The translations under genes were made by a program, and so were the position numbers. The notes below the pieces were generated by a model. The model was given only the letters and a program-made list of their open reading frames with translations. It did not search any database and was not told the DNA's origin. Positions 52,856-62,910 of a DNA stretch of 64,000 nucleotides are shown here, piece after piece; positions within the stretch are counted from its first letter, which is position 1, and each line of letters opens with the position of its first letter. Location of the stretch: assembly GCA_965221465.1 (NCBI GenBank), contig OZ244892.1, positions 1,674,001 through 1,738,000 on the forward strand. Direction: 5' to 3'. This DNA comes from Azophilus sp965221465 (GTDB taxonomy: Bacteria; Pseudomonadota; Gammaproteobacteria; Pseudomonadales; Azotimanducaceae).

Positions 52856-55054
52856 ATGAACATGTTCGCAAGATCGACCCGGCTTGCCGCCTGCCTTGTC
52901 GGTCTCGTCCCGGCTCTTTGTGTCGTGCCCGCCCAGGCCGCCGAGCGGATCGTCGAAGAGGTCATCGTCACGGCGCAAAAGCGCGAGCAGAACCAGCTCG
53001 AGGTGCCGCTGACCATGCAGTCCTTCGACGGCGCGGCGATCGAGGAACAGGGCATCTACGGCCTCGAAGACATCATCGAGCGCATTCCCGGCGGAATTCT
53101 GCTCTACGAAGGCACACCAGGCACCACCAGCGTGCACATGCGCGGCAGCGGCGCAACCAGCGTCACCGGGGACAACACCATCGGCTTCTACGTGGACGAC
53201 ACCCCGTTCAGCGTCCCCAACCTGCAGGCTGCCCCACCCCCAAACCTGCTGTACGACCTCGAGCGGGTCGAGGTGCTGCGCGGCCCCCAGGGCACCCTCT
53301 ACGGCCAGGGTTCGATGGGCGGCACCATCAAGTACGTCTCGAGGCAGCCGGATCTCGAGCGATTCACCTTCAAGGCCCAGGCCAACGCCTCCGGCACCCA
53401 GGGTGGCGACGGCAACTACCGGGCCGATGCGGTGCTGAACATCCCAGTCGTGGAAGACACGTTCGGCATACGCATACTGGCGGGGTACGACGAAACCGGC
53501 GGGTTTGCCAGCGTTCCCGATCTCGAGGGTTACGACGAAGGGCGCGATTCGAACGTGCTTCGCATCAAGGCGCTGTGGCGGGCGACCGAAAACCTCGACG
53601 TCACCGCCAGTGTGCTGACCTATTCGTCGGACCAGCAATTCGCGACGCTGTTCATCAGCGACGACCCGCCGCTGCTTCCTCCGAGCGGCGGCTTCATACC
53701 GGACAACGGCGCCGATACCGACATCTATTCGCTCCACATCGACTGGGATCTGGGGTTCGCATCGTTGATCGGCTCCAGTTCGATCTACGACAACAACTAC
53801 GCGCTCTCCGCGGGCGGCGCCCTCGAACTGCCCGTCATTGCGCCCGGGCTCGGCGTCGGCTTCCTGCCTTTCAAACAGGTCTACGAAACCGATGTCGACG
53901 TCTTCGCCCAGGAGTTGAGGCTGGTGTCGGCGACGGAAGGGCCGCTTAACTGGATCGTCGGCGGTTTCTACTCCGCTGCCGAGTCGGACCTGGGCATTGA
54001 ACTGTCACTGGACTTCACCCAGGCCGACCCCGCGAATCCGCCGTTCCTGCTGGCCGTGCTGGCGGCCATCGAATCGCAGTCCGACCAGACCATCGACACC
54101 GATGCCTATGCACTTTTCGGTGAGGTGTCGTACGAACTGATGGGCGGCAAGCTCGTGCCGCTGCTTGGCCTGCGCTATTTCGAGGACGACCGCTCGGCCC
54201 TGGAGCGTTTCACGGGCATCGATCTGCTGCTCGGGCCGCTCGTGGATCATCCGATCGTCAGCGAACAGACATTCGACAGCCTCAATCCGCGCTTCAACCT
54301 CTCCTATTACCCCGACGATACAACAACGGTTTACGCCAACGTCGCCAAGGGCTTCCGCAGTGGGACGGTGCAATTGCAGGCGCAGATCGCGGCTCTGACG
54401 ATCTCGGGAATCGTTGCCAATCAGTTGATCGAACCCGACACGGTCTGGACCTACGAGGCCGGGGTGAAAAAGGAGTTACTCGATGGCGCCCTGACCATGC
54501 AGGGCGCGGTCTACTACTCCGACTGGCAAGATTTGCAATCGCTGTACACGACGCTCACCGGCGTCAACTCGGTGGTACAGCTGGGCGATGTGGAGATCAT
54601 GGGCGTCGAGTGGGATTTCGGATGGCAGCCCGGCGAAAACGTGCGACTCGGGCTGAACGGCGCGTACACAAACAGCGAGTTCGGAACACTGAACCCGGTG
54701 TTCGCTGCCGGCATACCCCAGGCCGAAGAGGGCAATCGGGTGCCGTTCACCCCCGAATGGACCGTCAACGCAAGTGCCGTCTACACCCCGCCGCTCGGCG
54801 ACACCGGCCTCGACGGGTACGGCTACCTGTCGTATACGTTCCGCGACTCGGCCATCAACTATACGATGCAGGAGGGCGCCGACAGCCACGACCTGACCCT
54901 GCGCCTCGGCGTGCAGGCCGAGCGCTGGGGCGCCTATTTCTTCGCGGAAAACCTGCTGAACCAGGACGAGGTGCTGCTGTACCCCACCATCACCTTCTTC
55001 AACGTACCCTACCCCCGCAAGCTCGGCGTGGCGGTGAGCGTCAATCTGGAGTGA
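52856..55054 (+). CDS. TonB-dependent outer-membrane receptor
   Basis: A protein of 732 residues. A signal peptide ending VVPAQAAE is followed by a TonB-box-like VEEVIVTAQKREQ, a plug domain with TSVHMRGSGATSVTGDNTIG, YVDDTPF and LERVEVLRGPQGTLYGQGSM, and a 22-stranded barrel ending in KLGVAVSVNLE with alternating residues. GGGAGGGAGACG before ATG supports the start. The substrate is unknown; the plug resembles receptors of oligotrophic gammaproteobacteria and sphingomonads with broad nutrient uptake. It is convergent with the amidohydrolase operon. Confidence 0.93.
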   Translation: MNMFARSTRLAACLVGLVPALCVVPAQAAERIVEEVIVTAQKREQNQLEVPLTMQSFDGAAIEEQGIYGLEDIIERIPGGILLYEGTPGTTSVHMRGSGATSVTGDNTIGFYVDDTPFSVPNLQAAPPPNLLYDLERVEVLRGPQGTLYGQGSMGGTIKYVSRQPDLERFTFKAQANASGTQGGDGNYRADAVLNIPVVEDTFGIRILAGYDETGGFASVPDLEGYDEGRDSNVLRIKALWRATENLDVTASVLTYSSDQQFATLFISDDPPLLPPSGGFIPDNGADTDIYSLHIDWDLGFASLIGSSSIYDNNYALSAGGALELPVIAPGLGVGFLPFKQVYETDVDVFAQELRLVSATEGPLNWIVGGFYSAAESDLGIELSLDFTQADPANPPFLLAVLAAIESQSDQTIDTDAYALFGEVSYELMGGKLVPLLGLRYFEDDRSALERFTGIDLLLGPLVDHPIVSEQTFDSLNPRFNLSYYPDDTTTVYANVAKGFRSGTVQLQAQIAALTISGIVANQLIEPDTVWTYEAGVKKELLDGALTMQGAVYYSDWQDLQSLYTTLTGVNSVVQLGDVEIMGVEWDFGWQPGENVRLGLNGAYTNSEFGTLNPVFAAGIPQAEEGNRVPFTPEWTVNASAVYTPPLGDTGLDGYGYLSYTFRDSAINYTMQEGADSHDLTLRLGVQAERWGAYFFAENLLNQDEVLLYPTITFFNVPYPRKLGVAVSVNLE

Positions 55055-55238
55055 CCTGAGCACGAACCTGCCCGTCGCCGCCCTGCATGTCGCGAGGGCG
55101 TCGACGTTTCGTCGCTGAAGCAAAACGCGCCGTCCTGCATGCCTGCGCAGCCCCGGCAATCGATGCCGGCATGGTTGTCAGATCGTCGCGGTTTGACTGG
55201 TTCGGCACCCAATCCGCAAGGTGTCACGAGCACGGGCG

Positions 55239-56273
55239 TCAGCGGCCGTGGTGCCGATCGATTTCCTCGTTCGACAGGCGCAGGAAACGAGCCGCATTGT
55301 TGTAGAGGATGTCCCGCTTCTGCGCCGCACTCAGGAACCCGGCGCTTTCCACGGCCTCGATACCGAGTTCGAGGGTCTCTGGCCAGACCATCTGATCGGA
55401 ACCGAACATGACCCGGTTGCCGAACCCCGCTTCGACGATACGCCGCAGCCAGCGGTGAAACTCGGCACGCGGCAGCATCCAGTTGATGGCCCCGACTTCG
55501 ATGTAAACCTGCGGGTGCGTGAACAAGAGCGCCAGCGTGTCGTCGAGCATCGGCCAGCCGCCATGCATCGCGTAGACCCGCAGGTTCGGGTAGCGCGCCA
55601 GCGGGTCTTCGAGACTCAATGGGCTGTGCAGGCGGCCGCGATAGTTGGCGAAGGGCCCGAACAGGTAGGGGGCCCCGGGCGGCCCCGTACCGATGTGGAT
55701 CCCCACCGGCAGATCGAGTTCCTCGGCAAGCGCCAGATAGGGCAAGAAACGCTCGTCGTCGGGTCGAATGCCTTCGTACTGAATGGCCACCTCCCCGAAG
55801 ACGGCGATTCTGCCCTCGGCATGCAGTCGGCGCAGCGTACCCGGGAGCGTCGGTTGACTCATGTGAAAGCTGAGCGCCGGAACGATCCGCTTCGGCGAGG
55901 CGCGGCGCCAGCGCTCCACCAACTCCAGCTCACCGCTCGTCACCGCAATGACGTTGTGCTTCTCGAGCAGGGCCAGGGACTCTCGCATCACGGCATCGCT
56001 GGAGGACGGCGACACGACCGTTCGTGCGCATCCGGAAGCGTCGTCGAGGCCGGCGAACAACTCCGCGTAGCTTTCCCGTGAAGCATCCCAGGCCGGAAAC
56101 ACCCGGAACGGGGCGCAAACACGGTGCGGCGGCGCGCCGAGAAAATAGGCGTCGATCGACAAGGCGTGCAGATGCATGTCGATGATCGGCAGCGGCCGGG
56201 TTTCCGTCTCGTCTCCCGGCGCCTGAATCGGGATCAGCAGAACAGCGAGAACGACGGCCCTCGGCAAAGACAT
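55239..56273 (-). CDS. Exported amidohydrolase-family metal-dependent hydrolase
   Basis: A protein of 344 residues. A signal-like N-terminus (MSLPRAVVLAVLLIPIQAPG) precedes a TIM-barrel amidohydrolase (PF04909 type). The metal motif is IIDMHLHAL, a His is in GIHIGTGPPG and in AMHGGWPMLDD, and the Asp is in VMFGSDQMVWPE. These enzymes hydrolyse or decarboxylate diverse substrates, and the specificity is unknown. The gene starts 3 bp after the CocE/NonD gene ends, so it is the last member of the operon. Confidence 0.85.
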   Translation of the reverse strand: MSLPRAVVLAVLLIPIQAPGDETETRPLPIIDMHLHALSIDAYFLGAPPHRVCAPFRVFPAWDASRESYAELFAGLDDASGCARTVVSPSSSDAVMRESLALLEKHNVIAVTSGELELVERWRRASPKRIVPALSFHMSQPTLPGTLRRLHAEGRIAVFGEVAIQYEGIRPDDERFLPYLALAEELDLPVGIHIGTGPPGAPYLFGPFANYRGRLHSPLSLEDPLARYPNLRVYAMHGGWPMLDDTLALLFTHPQVYIEVGAINWMLPRAEFHRWLRRIVEAGFGNRVMFGSDQMVWPETLELGIEAVESAGFLSAAQKRDILYNNAARFLRLSNEEIDRHHGR

Positions 56274-56276
56274 GGG

Positions 56277-58208
56277 TTACCGTTGCCAGCGCTTCTCGAA
56301 GAACAACTGGCCGTTCACGGTCACTTTGCCCGCGAGCAGCGACCGCGTCCGGGTAATGCGGGCACTGCTTTCCACCTCGACCAGCCCCGCCGCCGGAAGT
56401 TCGAGCCGAATGACGCCATCGCCTTCGATTCTCGCGGCGTCCGGTCGGTCGGCGGCAACGTGCGCAGTGACCGTGGTGTCCATGAGCATCTTCCCGCCGC
56501 TGGGGATCGCCATCTGCTGCCGCGAGCCCGTGGTCACCGACAAAGTTTGCGCAATGTAGTCCCGCTCGATCGTCCAGCGGGGCGCGGCATCCAGGGTCAA
56601 CGGTGCACTGTCGACCGCCGGGTCGGGGCGCCGGATCTCCGGTTCCGGCAGCAGCTCGGCGGCGGGCGGCACAACGGGAACGCGCAGGCACGTATCGTAC
56701 GAGCCGCCGAAGAACAGGCGAATTTCCGGATTGATTGGCGTTGGCCACAGCCTTGGGAAATCCGCGCAGGAGACGCTCAACCGCAGCCGATGCCCTTTCG
56801 CCACGACCCAGGACGTGTTCGAGAGCGGAATGCGAAACCGGTAAACCTTGCCGGTTTCCAGGGGCACCGGTCGTTCGTCCGAGAAAACGGTGCTTCCCTG
56901 GATAGAGCCGACCGTGATCAGCGTGGAACTGCCATCCGGCCCGACATCGGTCAGCTTGGCCACCAGATTGACATCGTCGCCACGTTCCAGCACCACGAAA
57001 AGGCTCGCCTCCGGGGCGCCGGTCACCTCCATCGCCTCCGCCAGGGGTTCCGTCGTGTACGTCAGCGAACGCAGGTCATCCGGACCCTGATCCAGGGGGG
57101 TGCCTATGCCCAGGCCCACGCCGTCGAAGAGGCCCGCCATGGCGCCCACGGTCGGGTCCGTCCGGTAGGGTGCGCTGCCTTCGCTATCCGGCAATTCGTC
57201 CGCGAGAAACCGGTCGCCGGACGGGAAAAACAGCCGTTCCTGCGTGCGGCGAATCGGCCAGTCGCGTTCGTGCCGCCAGCGGTTTGCGCCCTGTACGAAA
57301 AGCGTGACCGGCGGTTCGTCCTGCACACCGTTATCCACCCCCTTGAGCCAGCGGTCCCACCAGCGCTTCATTTCGTGCAGGTAATCCCAGGGCTCGAAGG
57401 GATAGTGGTCGGGCAGGATATGCGTCCATGGCCCCATGACCAGCTTCTTCGGTGCAGAGATCGCCGCAAAGATCTTGAACATGCTGTCGGGAAGAACATC
57501 CCACCAGCCGCCGATCGCGAAGGTCGGTACCGAGATCTGTTCCACCGGAATGACCTTCGACTGCCAGTATTCGTCGAAGTTCGGGTGGTCCAGAACGGCA
57601 AAGATATGCGGATACCCCGTTTCCAGGCGTTCCTTCCAGACCTCTTCCCAGCGGCCCTCCGCATCCTGGTAACCGGGCGGCATCAGGTTCATGCCGATCA
57701 TCCAGGTGCCCCAGTTGCCGTAGTACGGCAGGCAGGCCAGGCGGCACAACAGTTCGTGAAACAGATCGACAGGGCACTGGATCGGCACGATGGCCTTCAG
57801 GTGCGGCGGTCGCCTGGACGCCGCATGCAACGTGGTGACCCCGCCGTAGGACAACCCCCACATTCCAACGTTGCCGTCGCACCAGCCCTGGCGCGCAGCC
57901 CATTCCACGATTTCCGCGGCATCGTCCGCCTCCCGGGGATCGAGAGTCTCCCAGGCCACCCCGCCCGAGTTGCCGAGGCCCCGCAGATCGACCAGCAGGT
58001 GCGCATACCCGTGATCCACGAAATATCGGCGGGGATACTCGAGCATCGCACCGATCACGTCGTCCTTGTGATAAGGGTAATAGCTGACCAGCGTGGGAAA
58101 GGGGCCACCGCTACTTGGCGCGTAGAGATCGCCCGCCAGGGAAACGCCGTCCGGCAGCGGGATCAAGACGTTTTTCTCGATGCGGATATCCGCAAGCTTG
58201 TCTGCCAT
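56277..58208 (-). CDS. CocE/NonD-family alpha/beta hydrolase (S15-like)
   Basis: A protein of 643 residues. The nucleophile elbow GLSYGGVTTLHAAS holds the catalytic Ser; an Asp in FAIGGWWDVLPD and a His in MGPWTHILPDHYPFEPW complete the S15/CocE triad. The C-terminal jelly-roll domain has LRLSVSCADFPRLWP and ends FFEKRWQR. The family includes cocaine esterase, glutaryl-7-ACA acylase and X-Pro dipeptidyl peptidases, so it probably cleaves an ester or amide. The ATG shares an A with the stop of the upstream small ORF (TGATG), and the amidohydrolase follows by 3 bp. Confidence 0.88.
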   Translation of the reverse strand: MADKLADIRIEKNVLIPLPDGVSLAGDLYAPSSGGPFPTLVSYYPYHKDDVIGAMLEYPRRYFVDHGYAHLLVDLRGLGNSGGVAWETLDPREADDAAEIVEWAARQGWCDGNVGMWGLSYGGVTTLHAASRRPPHLKAIVPIQCPVDLFHELLCRLACLPYYGNWGTWMIGMNLMPPGYQDAEGRWEEVWKERLETGYPHIFAVLDHPNFDEYWQSKVIPVEQISVPTFAIGGWWDVLPDSMFKIFAAISAPKKLVMGPWTHILPDHYPFEPWDYLHEMKRWWDRWLKGVDNGVQDEPPVTLFVQGANRWRHERDWPIRRTQERLFFPSGDRFLADELPDSEGSAPYRTDPTVGAMAGLFDGVGLGIGTPLDQGPDDLRSLTYTTEPLAEAMEVTGAPEASLFVVLERGDDVNLVAKLTDVGPDGSSTLITVGSIQGSTVFSDERPVPLETGKVYRFRIPLSNTSWVVAKGHRLRLSVSCADFPRLWPTPINPEIRLFFGGSYDTCLRVPVVPPAAELLPEPEIRRPDPAVDSAPLTLDAAPRWTIERDYIAQTLSVTTGSRQQMAIPSGGKMLMDTTVTAHVAADRPDAARIEGDGVIRLELPAAGLVEVESSARITRTRSLLAGKVTVNGQLFFEKRWQR

Positions 58209-58489
58209 CACGATCGCCCCGCGCCGTGCTCGCGGTAAATCTCGTCCCGGATGCGACTCCACGGCGCTCCCTGGAACGCTGAGGTGAGGCCGCTGCCACC
58301 GTAGGTCGGAAAATCCAGACGCCGCGGCGCCTTGCTTCCGCGAGTTTCAAGGCTGCACTGCAGACCCCCTGCCACCAAGCTACGCTGCTGGCCTTCCTCC
58401 ACCAGCTTGTGTGTCGTGGCGCCCTCCCGACGGGACACGCTGCGGGCCTGCTTCGGTCGCTCGTCCGGCAAATCTTTCGTGGTCTTCAT
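58208..58489 (-). CDS. Small protein of 93 residues coupled to the CocE/NonD gene
   Basis: I do not recognise this protein. It is very basic at the N-terminus (MKTTKDLPDERPKQARSVSR) and has one Cys. It ends with a Gly-rich segment RLDFPTYGGSGLTSAFQG and a SRIRDEIYREHG helix. Support for it being real is the TGATG overlap with the downstream hydrolase and its place in a tight operon. It may be an accessory subunit, or a precursor peptide processed by the neighbouring hydrolases. Evidence for function is lacking. Confidence 0.5.
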   Translation of the reverse strand: MKTTKDLPDERPKQARSVSRREGATTHKLVEEGQQRSLVAGGLQCSLETRGSKAPRRLDFPTYGGSGLTSAFQGAPWSRIRDEIYREHGAGRS

Positions 58490-58555
58490 ACGAATTACCC
58501 GTCTTGACGATGCTTCTGAACCATATCGCTAACGTACATCCAGGGAAAGCAGGCG

Positions 58556-59503
58556 TCAGTCGTTCAATGCCTGCCAGACCGCCTTGGCGATCTGAATGTC
58601 CTGCACCGCGACACCGGTCAGGTCGGCGATGGTAATCTGCTCCGGGTCCGACCGGCCGCGCGCCCTGCCGACAACGATATCGCCCAGTTCGACGAGATCG
58701 GTTTCGGCAACATGGCCGCCCGCCACCGCGTAGTGCGATTCACCGTGTTCGAGACATTGCGACAACGAATCGACGGCACAGACATCGGCACTCGCAAAGA
58801 GTGCCGGGTCCAGTTCCTGTTTGCCGGGCGCGTCGCTACCCATCGCGGTGATGTGAGTGCCCGGCCCGATCCACTCGCTCTTGACGAGAGCGCCTTTCGC
58901 CGCTGTGGCGGTGACGATCAGATCGCAGTTTTCGCAGAGATCCCGAAGGGTATCGGCCACCTGAACGTCGAAGCCGGAATCCGACAACTCCCTCCGAAAC
59001 TCTGCCGACTGTTCGCGGCGGCGCGCCCATACGCTGACCCTCTTGCATGCGCGCACATGGCGCAGGTACTGCAATTGCATGCGCGCCTGCGTTCCCGCAC
59101 CGACGATGCCGATGCACTCGACGGCATTCGGCGCCAGATAGCGGGCCGCGATGCAGCCGGCAATCGCGGTCCGAACATCCGTCAAGTAGCCTCCATCGTC
59201 CAGTAACGCCAACGGCTCGCCGGTCTCAGCCGATAGAACGACCATCATTCCCTGGCCCGTCGGCAGGTCGCGCGAAGCATTCTCGTAGAATCCAGTGGCG
59301 ACCTTGATGACGAAGACCCGGTCACCGTGGATGTGACCATACTTGATGTGGCACTCGCCCGGCGGTGTCTCGAAGCCCAGATAGCCGACGGCAGGGACCG
59401 TCGCCCTACCGCTCGACAGGGCCGCGAAGCCGGCTTCCACCAACTCGATGGCGGTCGGGACATCGAGGACGGACTTGATTTCGTCAAGACCTGCAAGTCG
59501 CAT
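58556..59503 (-). CDS. Ornithine cyclodeaminase / mu-crystallin family dehydrogenase
   Basis: A protein of 315 residues. The NAD loop IGIVGAGTQARMQLQYLRHV, the substrate-region motif CHIKYGHIHGDRVFVIKVATG and DGGYLTDVRTAIAGCIAARY match the OCD/mu-crystallin family (ornithine cyclodeaminase, alanine dehydrogenase, ketimine reductase, SbnB-like). The C-terminus ITIADLTGVAVQDIQIAKAV is canonical. It lies 24 bp downstream of the aminotransferase gene, suggesting a joint role in amino or keto acid conversion. The precise reaction is unknown. Confidence 0.88.
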   Translation of the reverse strand: MRLAGLDEIKSVLDVPTAIELVEAGFAALSSGRATVPAVGYLGFETPPGECHIKYGHIHGDRVFVIKVATGFYENASRDLPTGQGMMVVLSAETGEPLALLDDGGYLTDVRTAIAGCIAARYLAPNAVECIGIVGAGTQARMQLQYLRHVRACKRVSVWARRREQSAEFRRELSDSGFDVQVADTLRDLCENCDLIVTATAAKGALVKSEWIGPGTHITAMGSDAPGKQELDPALFASADVCAVDSLSQCLEHGESHYAVAGGHVAETDLVELGDIVVGRARGRSDPEQITIADLTGVAVQDIQIAKAVWQALND

Positions 59504-59527
59504 GTCGAACCTCCAAGCCAGCGACGA

Positions 59528-60387
59528 TCAAGGGCTGTTCTTCCGAAAAAAGTCGGAAACGCGACCCAGGCCCTCCTCGAGATGCTCTCGAATCCCGCCG
59601 ATGCCGATGCGCACATGGCCATCGAGCCCGTAGACGTCGCCCGGCAACAGCAGCACGTCCTTTTCGTGGATGAGTGCCCGAACGAGCCTGGTCGAGTTCA
59701 TCGAGTGGAAATACCGGACGAATGCCATACCCCCGGCCCTGGGAGGAACGAAGCTGAAACGGTTGGAATGAGCGCTGACCCAATCGGAGAGCAGCGACAG
59801 GTTGTCCCGCAAAATGTCTTTGCTGCGATCGAGAATCCGGCGTCGCCGACCGGGGTCGAGGGCTCGTTCGGCGACGTACTCGCTCAGCGCCGCGGTCGTA
59901 ATCGAAGTGTAGTCCTTGCGCTGCCAGGCCGCATAGATGTCTTCCGCAGGCCCGGCCAGCCAGCCGATGCGCAGGCCCGGCAACGCCATTGCTTTCGAGA
60001 GGCCGTTCGTCACGATCGCCTTGTCGTAGAGATCCAGGAAACTCGGCGGTTCCGGCCCCGAGAGTTCTGAACCCTTGTAGATTTCGTCGGCATGAAGATA
60101 CAGGTCGTTGTCCGCAGCCAGCGCAACCAGTTGCTGCATGGCACTCGCATCGAGCACCATGCCCGTCGGGTTGTTCGGATGGCAAATGCTGACAAGTTTC
60201 GTTTTTGGCGTGACCAGGCTTTCCAGTTCGTCGAAATCCGGCTCCCAATCGAACTCCTCCCGGTGGGCAACAGTTTTCACCGAAATGCCCAAGGCGCGTG
60301 CCCATCCCGAGATTTGCAGGTAGTTCGGGGTGAAAATGACGATTTCGTCTTCCGGTTCGAGCAGCGACATGACCATCAGGAAATTCG
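59528..60387 (-). pseudogene. PLP aminotransferase class I/II, C-terminal part cut off by IS66
   Basis: From LMVMSLLEPEDEIVIFTPNY onward this is a normal fold-type I aminotransferase: VSICHPNNPTGMVLDASAM, YLHADEIYKGSELSG, the PLP Lys in NGLSKAMALPGLRIGW and VRIGIGGIREHLEEGL near the end. The missing N-terminus (about 87 residues) lies beyond the IS66 element at 62940-63204. The joined protein would read NGSAEANF then LMVMSLLEPE without a gap. The PLP-binding Lys is retained, but the enzyme lacks its N-terminal substrate-binding segment, so the gene is inactivated. Confidence 0.88.
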
Positions 60388-60470
60388 GTAAGCGGTACGC
60401 CGACCCCACCTTCCATTGGAACTGCTGTTGAGATTGGATCACTCTCTTTCACCGACGGGAGTGATTTTCG

Positions 60471-60881
60471 ATGCAGAGCGATGACTTGAAGGCTGGCGAT
60501 GAGGGGCGTGGCAAGGCGGCGCCTGCCAAAAGAACGGCGGCGGTTGGGCGCAAGCGAAGGACGCGTCGCTCCTGGAGCGTCGAAGAGAAGATCCGGATTG
60601 CCCGTGAGAGCTTTGCCTCGTCGGAAACGATCACGGCGGTGGCCGAGCGGCACGGCATCCCGCGGAACCGATTGTCGGCCTGGCGAACGCTGTTGCGTCG
60701 GGGCCGTCTGGTTGCGCCGTCCTCGTCGCCGGCAGGGCCGGATGTGGGCTTCGCCGCCGTGGAGGTGGACGCGGCGCCGTCGGCGGTGATTGAAGGACGC
60801 GGCGTGACGGTTCGGCTGGAGGGGGCCACCGACCCGGCCGGGATCGCGACCATTGCGGCGGCGCTGGCGGGGCAGCGGTGA
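60471..60881 (+). CDS. tnpA: IS66 accessory protein TnpA
   Basis: A protein of 136 residues with the IS3/IS66-type helix-turn-helix in RRSWSVEEKIRIARESFASS and ITAVAERHGIPRNRLSAWR, the usual DNA-binding accessory protein of IS66 elements. The stop overlaps the tnpB start (TGATG). A long acidic-to-hydrophobic C-terminus is normal for the family. Confidence 0.88.
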   Translation: MQSDDLKAGDEGRGKAAPAKRTAAVGRKRRTRRSWSVEEKIRIARESFASSETITAVAERHGIPRNRLSAWRTLLRRGRLVAPSSSPAGPDVGFAAVEVDAAPSAVIEGRGVTVRLEGATDPAGIATIAAALAGQR

Positions 60882-61231
60882 TGGTGTCGTTGGCCGGTCA
60901 ACGGATTCTGGTGGCGAGCGAGCCGGTGGATTTCCGCAAGGGTCATGACGGGCTGGCCGCGGTGGTGCAGAACGAGCTGGGTCTGGACCCGTATTCGGGG
61001 GTGGCTTACGTCTTCAGAGCCAAGCGTGCCGACCGGATCAAGGTGCTGTGGTTTGACGGCACGGGCCTGGTGCTGGCGTACAAGCGCCTGGAGCAGGGCC
61101 GGTTTGCCTGGCCGTCGGTTCACAACGGCGTGATGCGGCTCTCCCGGGCGCAGTTCGAGGCGTTGTTCGAAGGATTGGACTGGCGTCGGGTGTGGTCGGT
61201 GAAGGTGCGCAAGCCGCGCGTCGCGGCCTGA
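60881..61231 (+). CDS. tnpB: IS66 accessory protein TnpB (Orf2)
   Basis: A protein of 116 residues. The IS66 Orf2 signature is clear: RILVASEPVDFRKGHDGLAA, YVFRAKRADRIKVLWFDGTG and LVLAYKRLEQGRFAWP. It is required with TnpA and TnpC for IS66 transposition, although its exact role is not settled. It is coupled to tnpA by TGATG; a GTG three bases earlier is an alternative start. Confidence 0.95.
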   Translation: MVSLAGQRILVASEPVDFRKGHDGLAAVVQNELGLDPYSGVAYVFRAKRADRIKVLWFDGTGLVLAYKRLEQGRFAWPSVHNGVMRLSRAQFEALFEGLDWRRVWSVKVRKPRVAA

Positions 61232-61320
61232 TTCTCGAGGCGGCCGCTTCGGCCCTGAGATCGGCCCGCTTCGGGCCGATTCTCGTTTATAACTCCCTGA
61301 TATTTTGTTAGTATTTCGCG

Positions 61321-62910
61321 ATGCAAGCGCAGCTGCAAACGGTCGATCTCGAGGCATTGCCAGACGCCCATCGGAAGCTCTTCGAAGCGCAGAGCGCGAC
61401 GCTTGAGCGCGAGCAGGCCGACAACGAAGCGCTACGCGCGCAGGTCGAGTTGCTCGCCGATTCCAACCGTCGCTTGGAACACCTGGTCAACGAACTGCGT
61501 CGGCTGATCTTTCACCGGAAGTCCGAGAAGTTGAGCAGCAACGATCGCCAGTTGGCGTTCGAGGATCTGGAAGGGGCGGTGAGCGAGGTCGAGGCCGCCA
61601 TCGAGCCGAGCGTGCCGGTGAGTCCGCCGGCAGGCAGGCGCCGCGCCCGACGCAATATCGGGCAACTGCCGAAGCACCTCGAGCGCATCGAACGGATCAT
61701 CGAGCCGGACAGCACGGCGTGTCCCTGCGGCTGTGGGGAGATGGTGCGCATCGGTGAGGATCGCAGTGAACGGCTCGACATCGAACCGGCAACGCTCCGC
61801 GTCATCGTCACGGTGCGCCCGAAGTACGCCTGCCGCACCTGTGAGCAGGGCGTCGTCCAGGCGGCGGCGCCGGCGCATCTGATCGAGGGCGGGCTGCCGA
61901 CCGAGGGAACTCTGGCACAGGTGCTCGTTTCGAAGTATGCGGACCATTTGCCGCTCTACCGCCAATCGCAGCTGTACGCGCGCTTGGGCGTGACGTTGCA
62001 CCGCTCCACGCTGGCCGGCTGGGTGGGCAAGGCATCGTTTCATCTGCAGCCGGTGGTGGACCGGCTGGCCTGGCACCTGAAGCGGTCCGGGCATTTGTTC
62101 ATGGACGAGACCCGGGCGCCGGTGCTGGATCCGGGCCGTGGCAAGACCAAGACGGGGTATTTGTGGGCACTGGCCCGCGATGAACGGCCGTGGTCGGGTT
62201 CGGACCCGCCGGGGGTGGTGTTCTTCTACGCGCCTGGCCGTGGCGGTCGCCACGCCGAGGGTTTTCTCACCGGATTCGAAGGGAAGCTGCACGTTGACGG
62301 GTATGCCGGCTACAACGTGGTGGCGGTTCCCGGCAAGGGTGTGGTCCGATGTTTCTGTTGGGCTCACGTCCGGCGCAAACTGTGTGAGATCCAGGACAGC
62401 CACCGCTCGGAGGTTGCCGCCGACGGTCTGCGGCGTATTGCGGCGATGTACGCTGTGGAGAAGGAAATCCGTGGGGAACCGCCCGAGATTCGGCTTGCCG
62501 TGCGCCAGGCGCGCACGGCGCCGCTGGTCGAGGACTTCGGGGTGTGGTTGCGCCGGCAACGCGCCCGGGTCTCGCCGAAGTCGCGCCTGGGCGAGAAGCT
62601 GGCCTACATCGGCAACCACTGGGAGGGGTTGCAGGTGTTCCTCACTGACGGGCGGGTCGAGATGGACAACAACGTCGTTGAAAACGCGATCCGGCCGCTG
62701 GCGCTGAATCGCAAAAACGCATTGTTTGCGGGCCATGACGAAGGTGGCGCGGCCTGGGCTCGCATCGCTACGCTGATCGAAACGGCGAAGATGAACGACG
62801 TCAACCCCTACGCCTATCTCAAAGCCACGCTTGAAGCCATCGCCAATGGGCATCCGGCCTCGGAGATCGACCGGTTGCTGCCTTGGGCCTTTACACCAGC
62901 TTCAAGCTGA
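61321..62910 (+). CDS. tnpC: IS66 transposase TnpC
   Basis: A protein of 529 residues with a coiled-coil N-terminus (about 1-65). An IS66 zinc-binding region follows (CPCGCGEMVRIGEDRSERLD, YACRTCEQ), and then the DDE core: Asp in LFMDETRAPVLDPG, Asp in KLHVDGYAGYN with CFCWAHVRRKL, and Glu in VEMDNNVVENAIRPLAL. The length and C-terminus are complete, so the transposase appears functional. A GC-rich hairpin lies in the 90-bp gap after tnpB. Confidence 0.96.
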   Translation: MQAQLQTVDLEALPDAHRKLFEAQSATLEREQADNEALRAQVELLADSNRRLEHLVNELRRLIFHRKSEKLSSNDRQLAFEDLEGAVSEVEAAIEPSVPVSPPAGRRRARRNIGQLPKHLERIERIIEPDSTACPCGCGEMVRIGEDRSERLDIEPATLRVIVTVRPKYACRTCEQGVVQAAAPAHLIEGGLPTEGTLAQVLVSKYADHLPLYRQSQLYARLGVTLHRSTLAGWVGKASFHLQPVVDRLAWHLKRSGHLFMDETRAPVLDPGRGKTKTGYLWALARDERPWSGSDPPGVVFFYAPGRGGRHAEGFLTGFEGKLHVDGYAGYNVVAVPGKGVVRCFCWAHVRRKLCEIQDSHRSEVAADGLRRIAAMYAVEKEIRGEPPEIRLAVRQARTAPLVEDFGVWLRRQRARVSPKSRLGEKLAYIGNHWEGLQVFLTDGRVEMDNNVVENAIRPLALNRKNALFAGHDEGGAAWARIATLIETAKMNDVNPYAYLKATLEAIANGHPASEIDRLLPWAFTPASS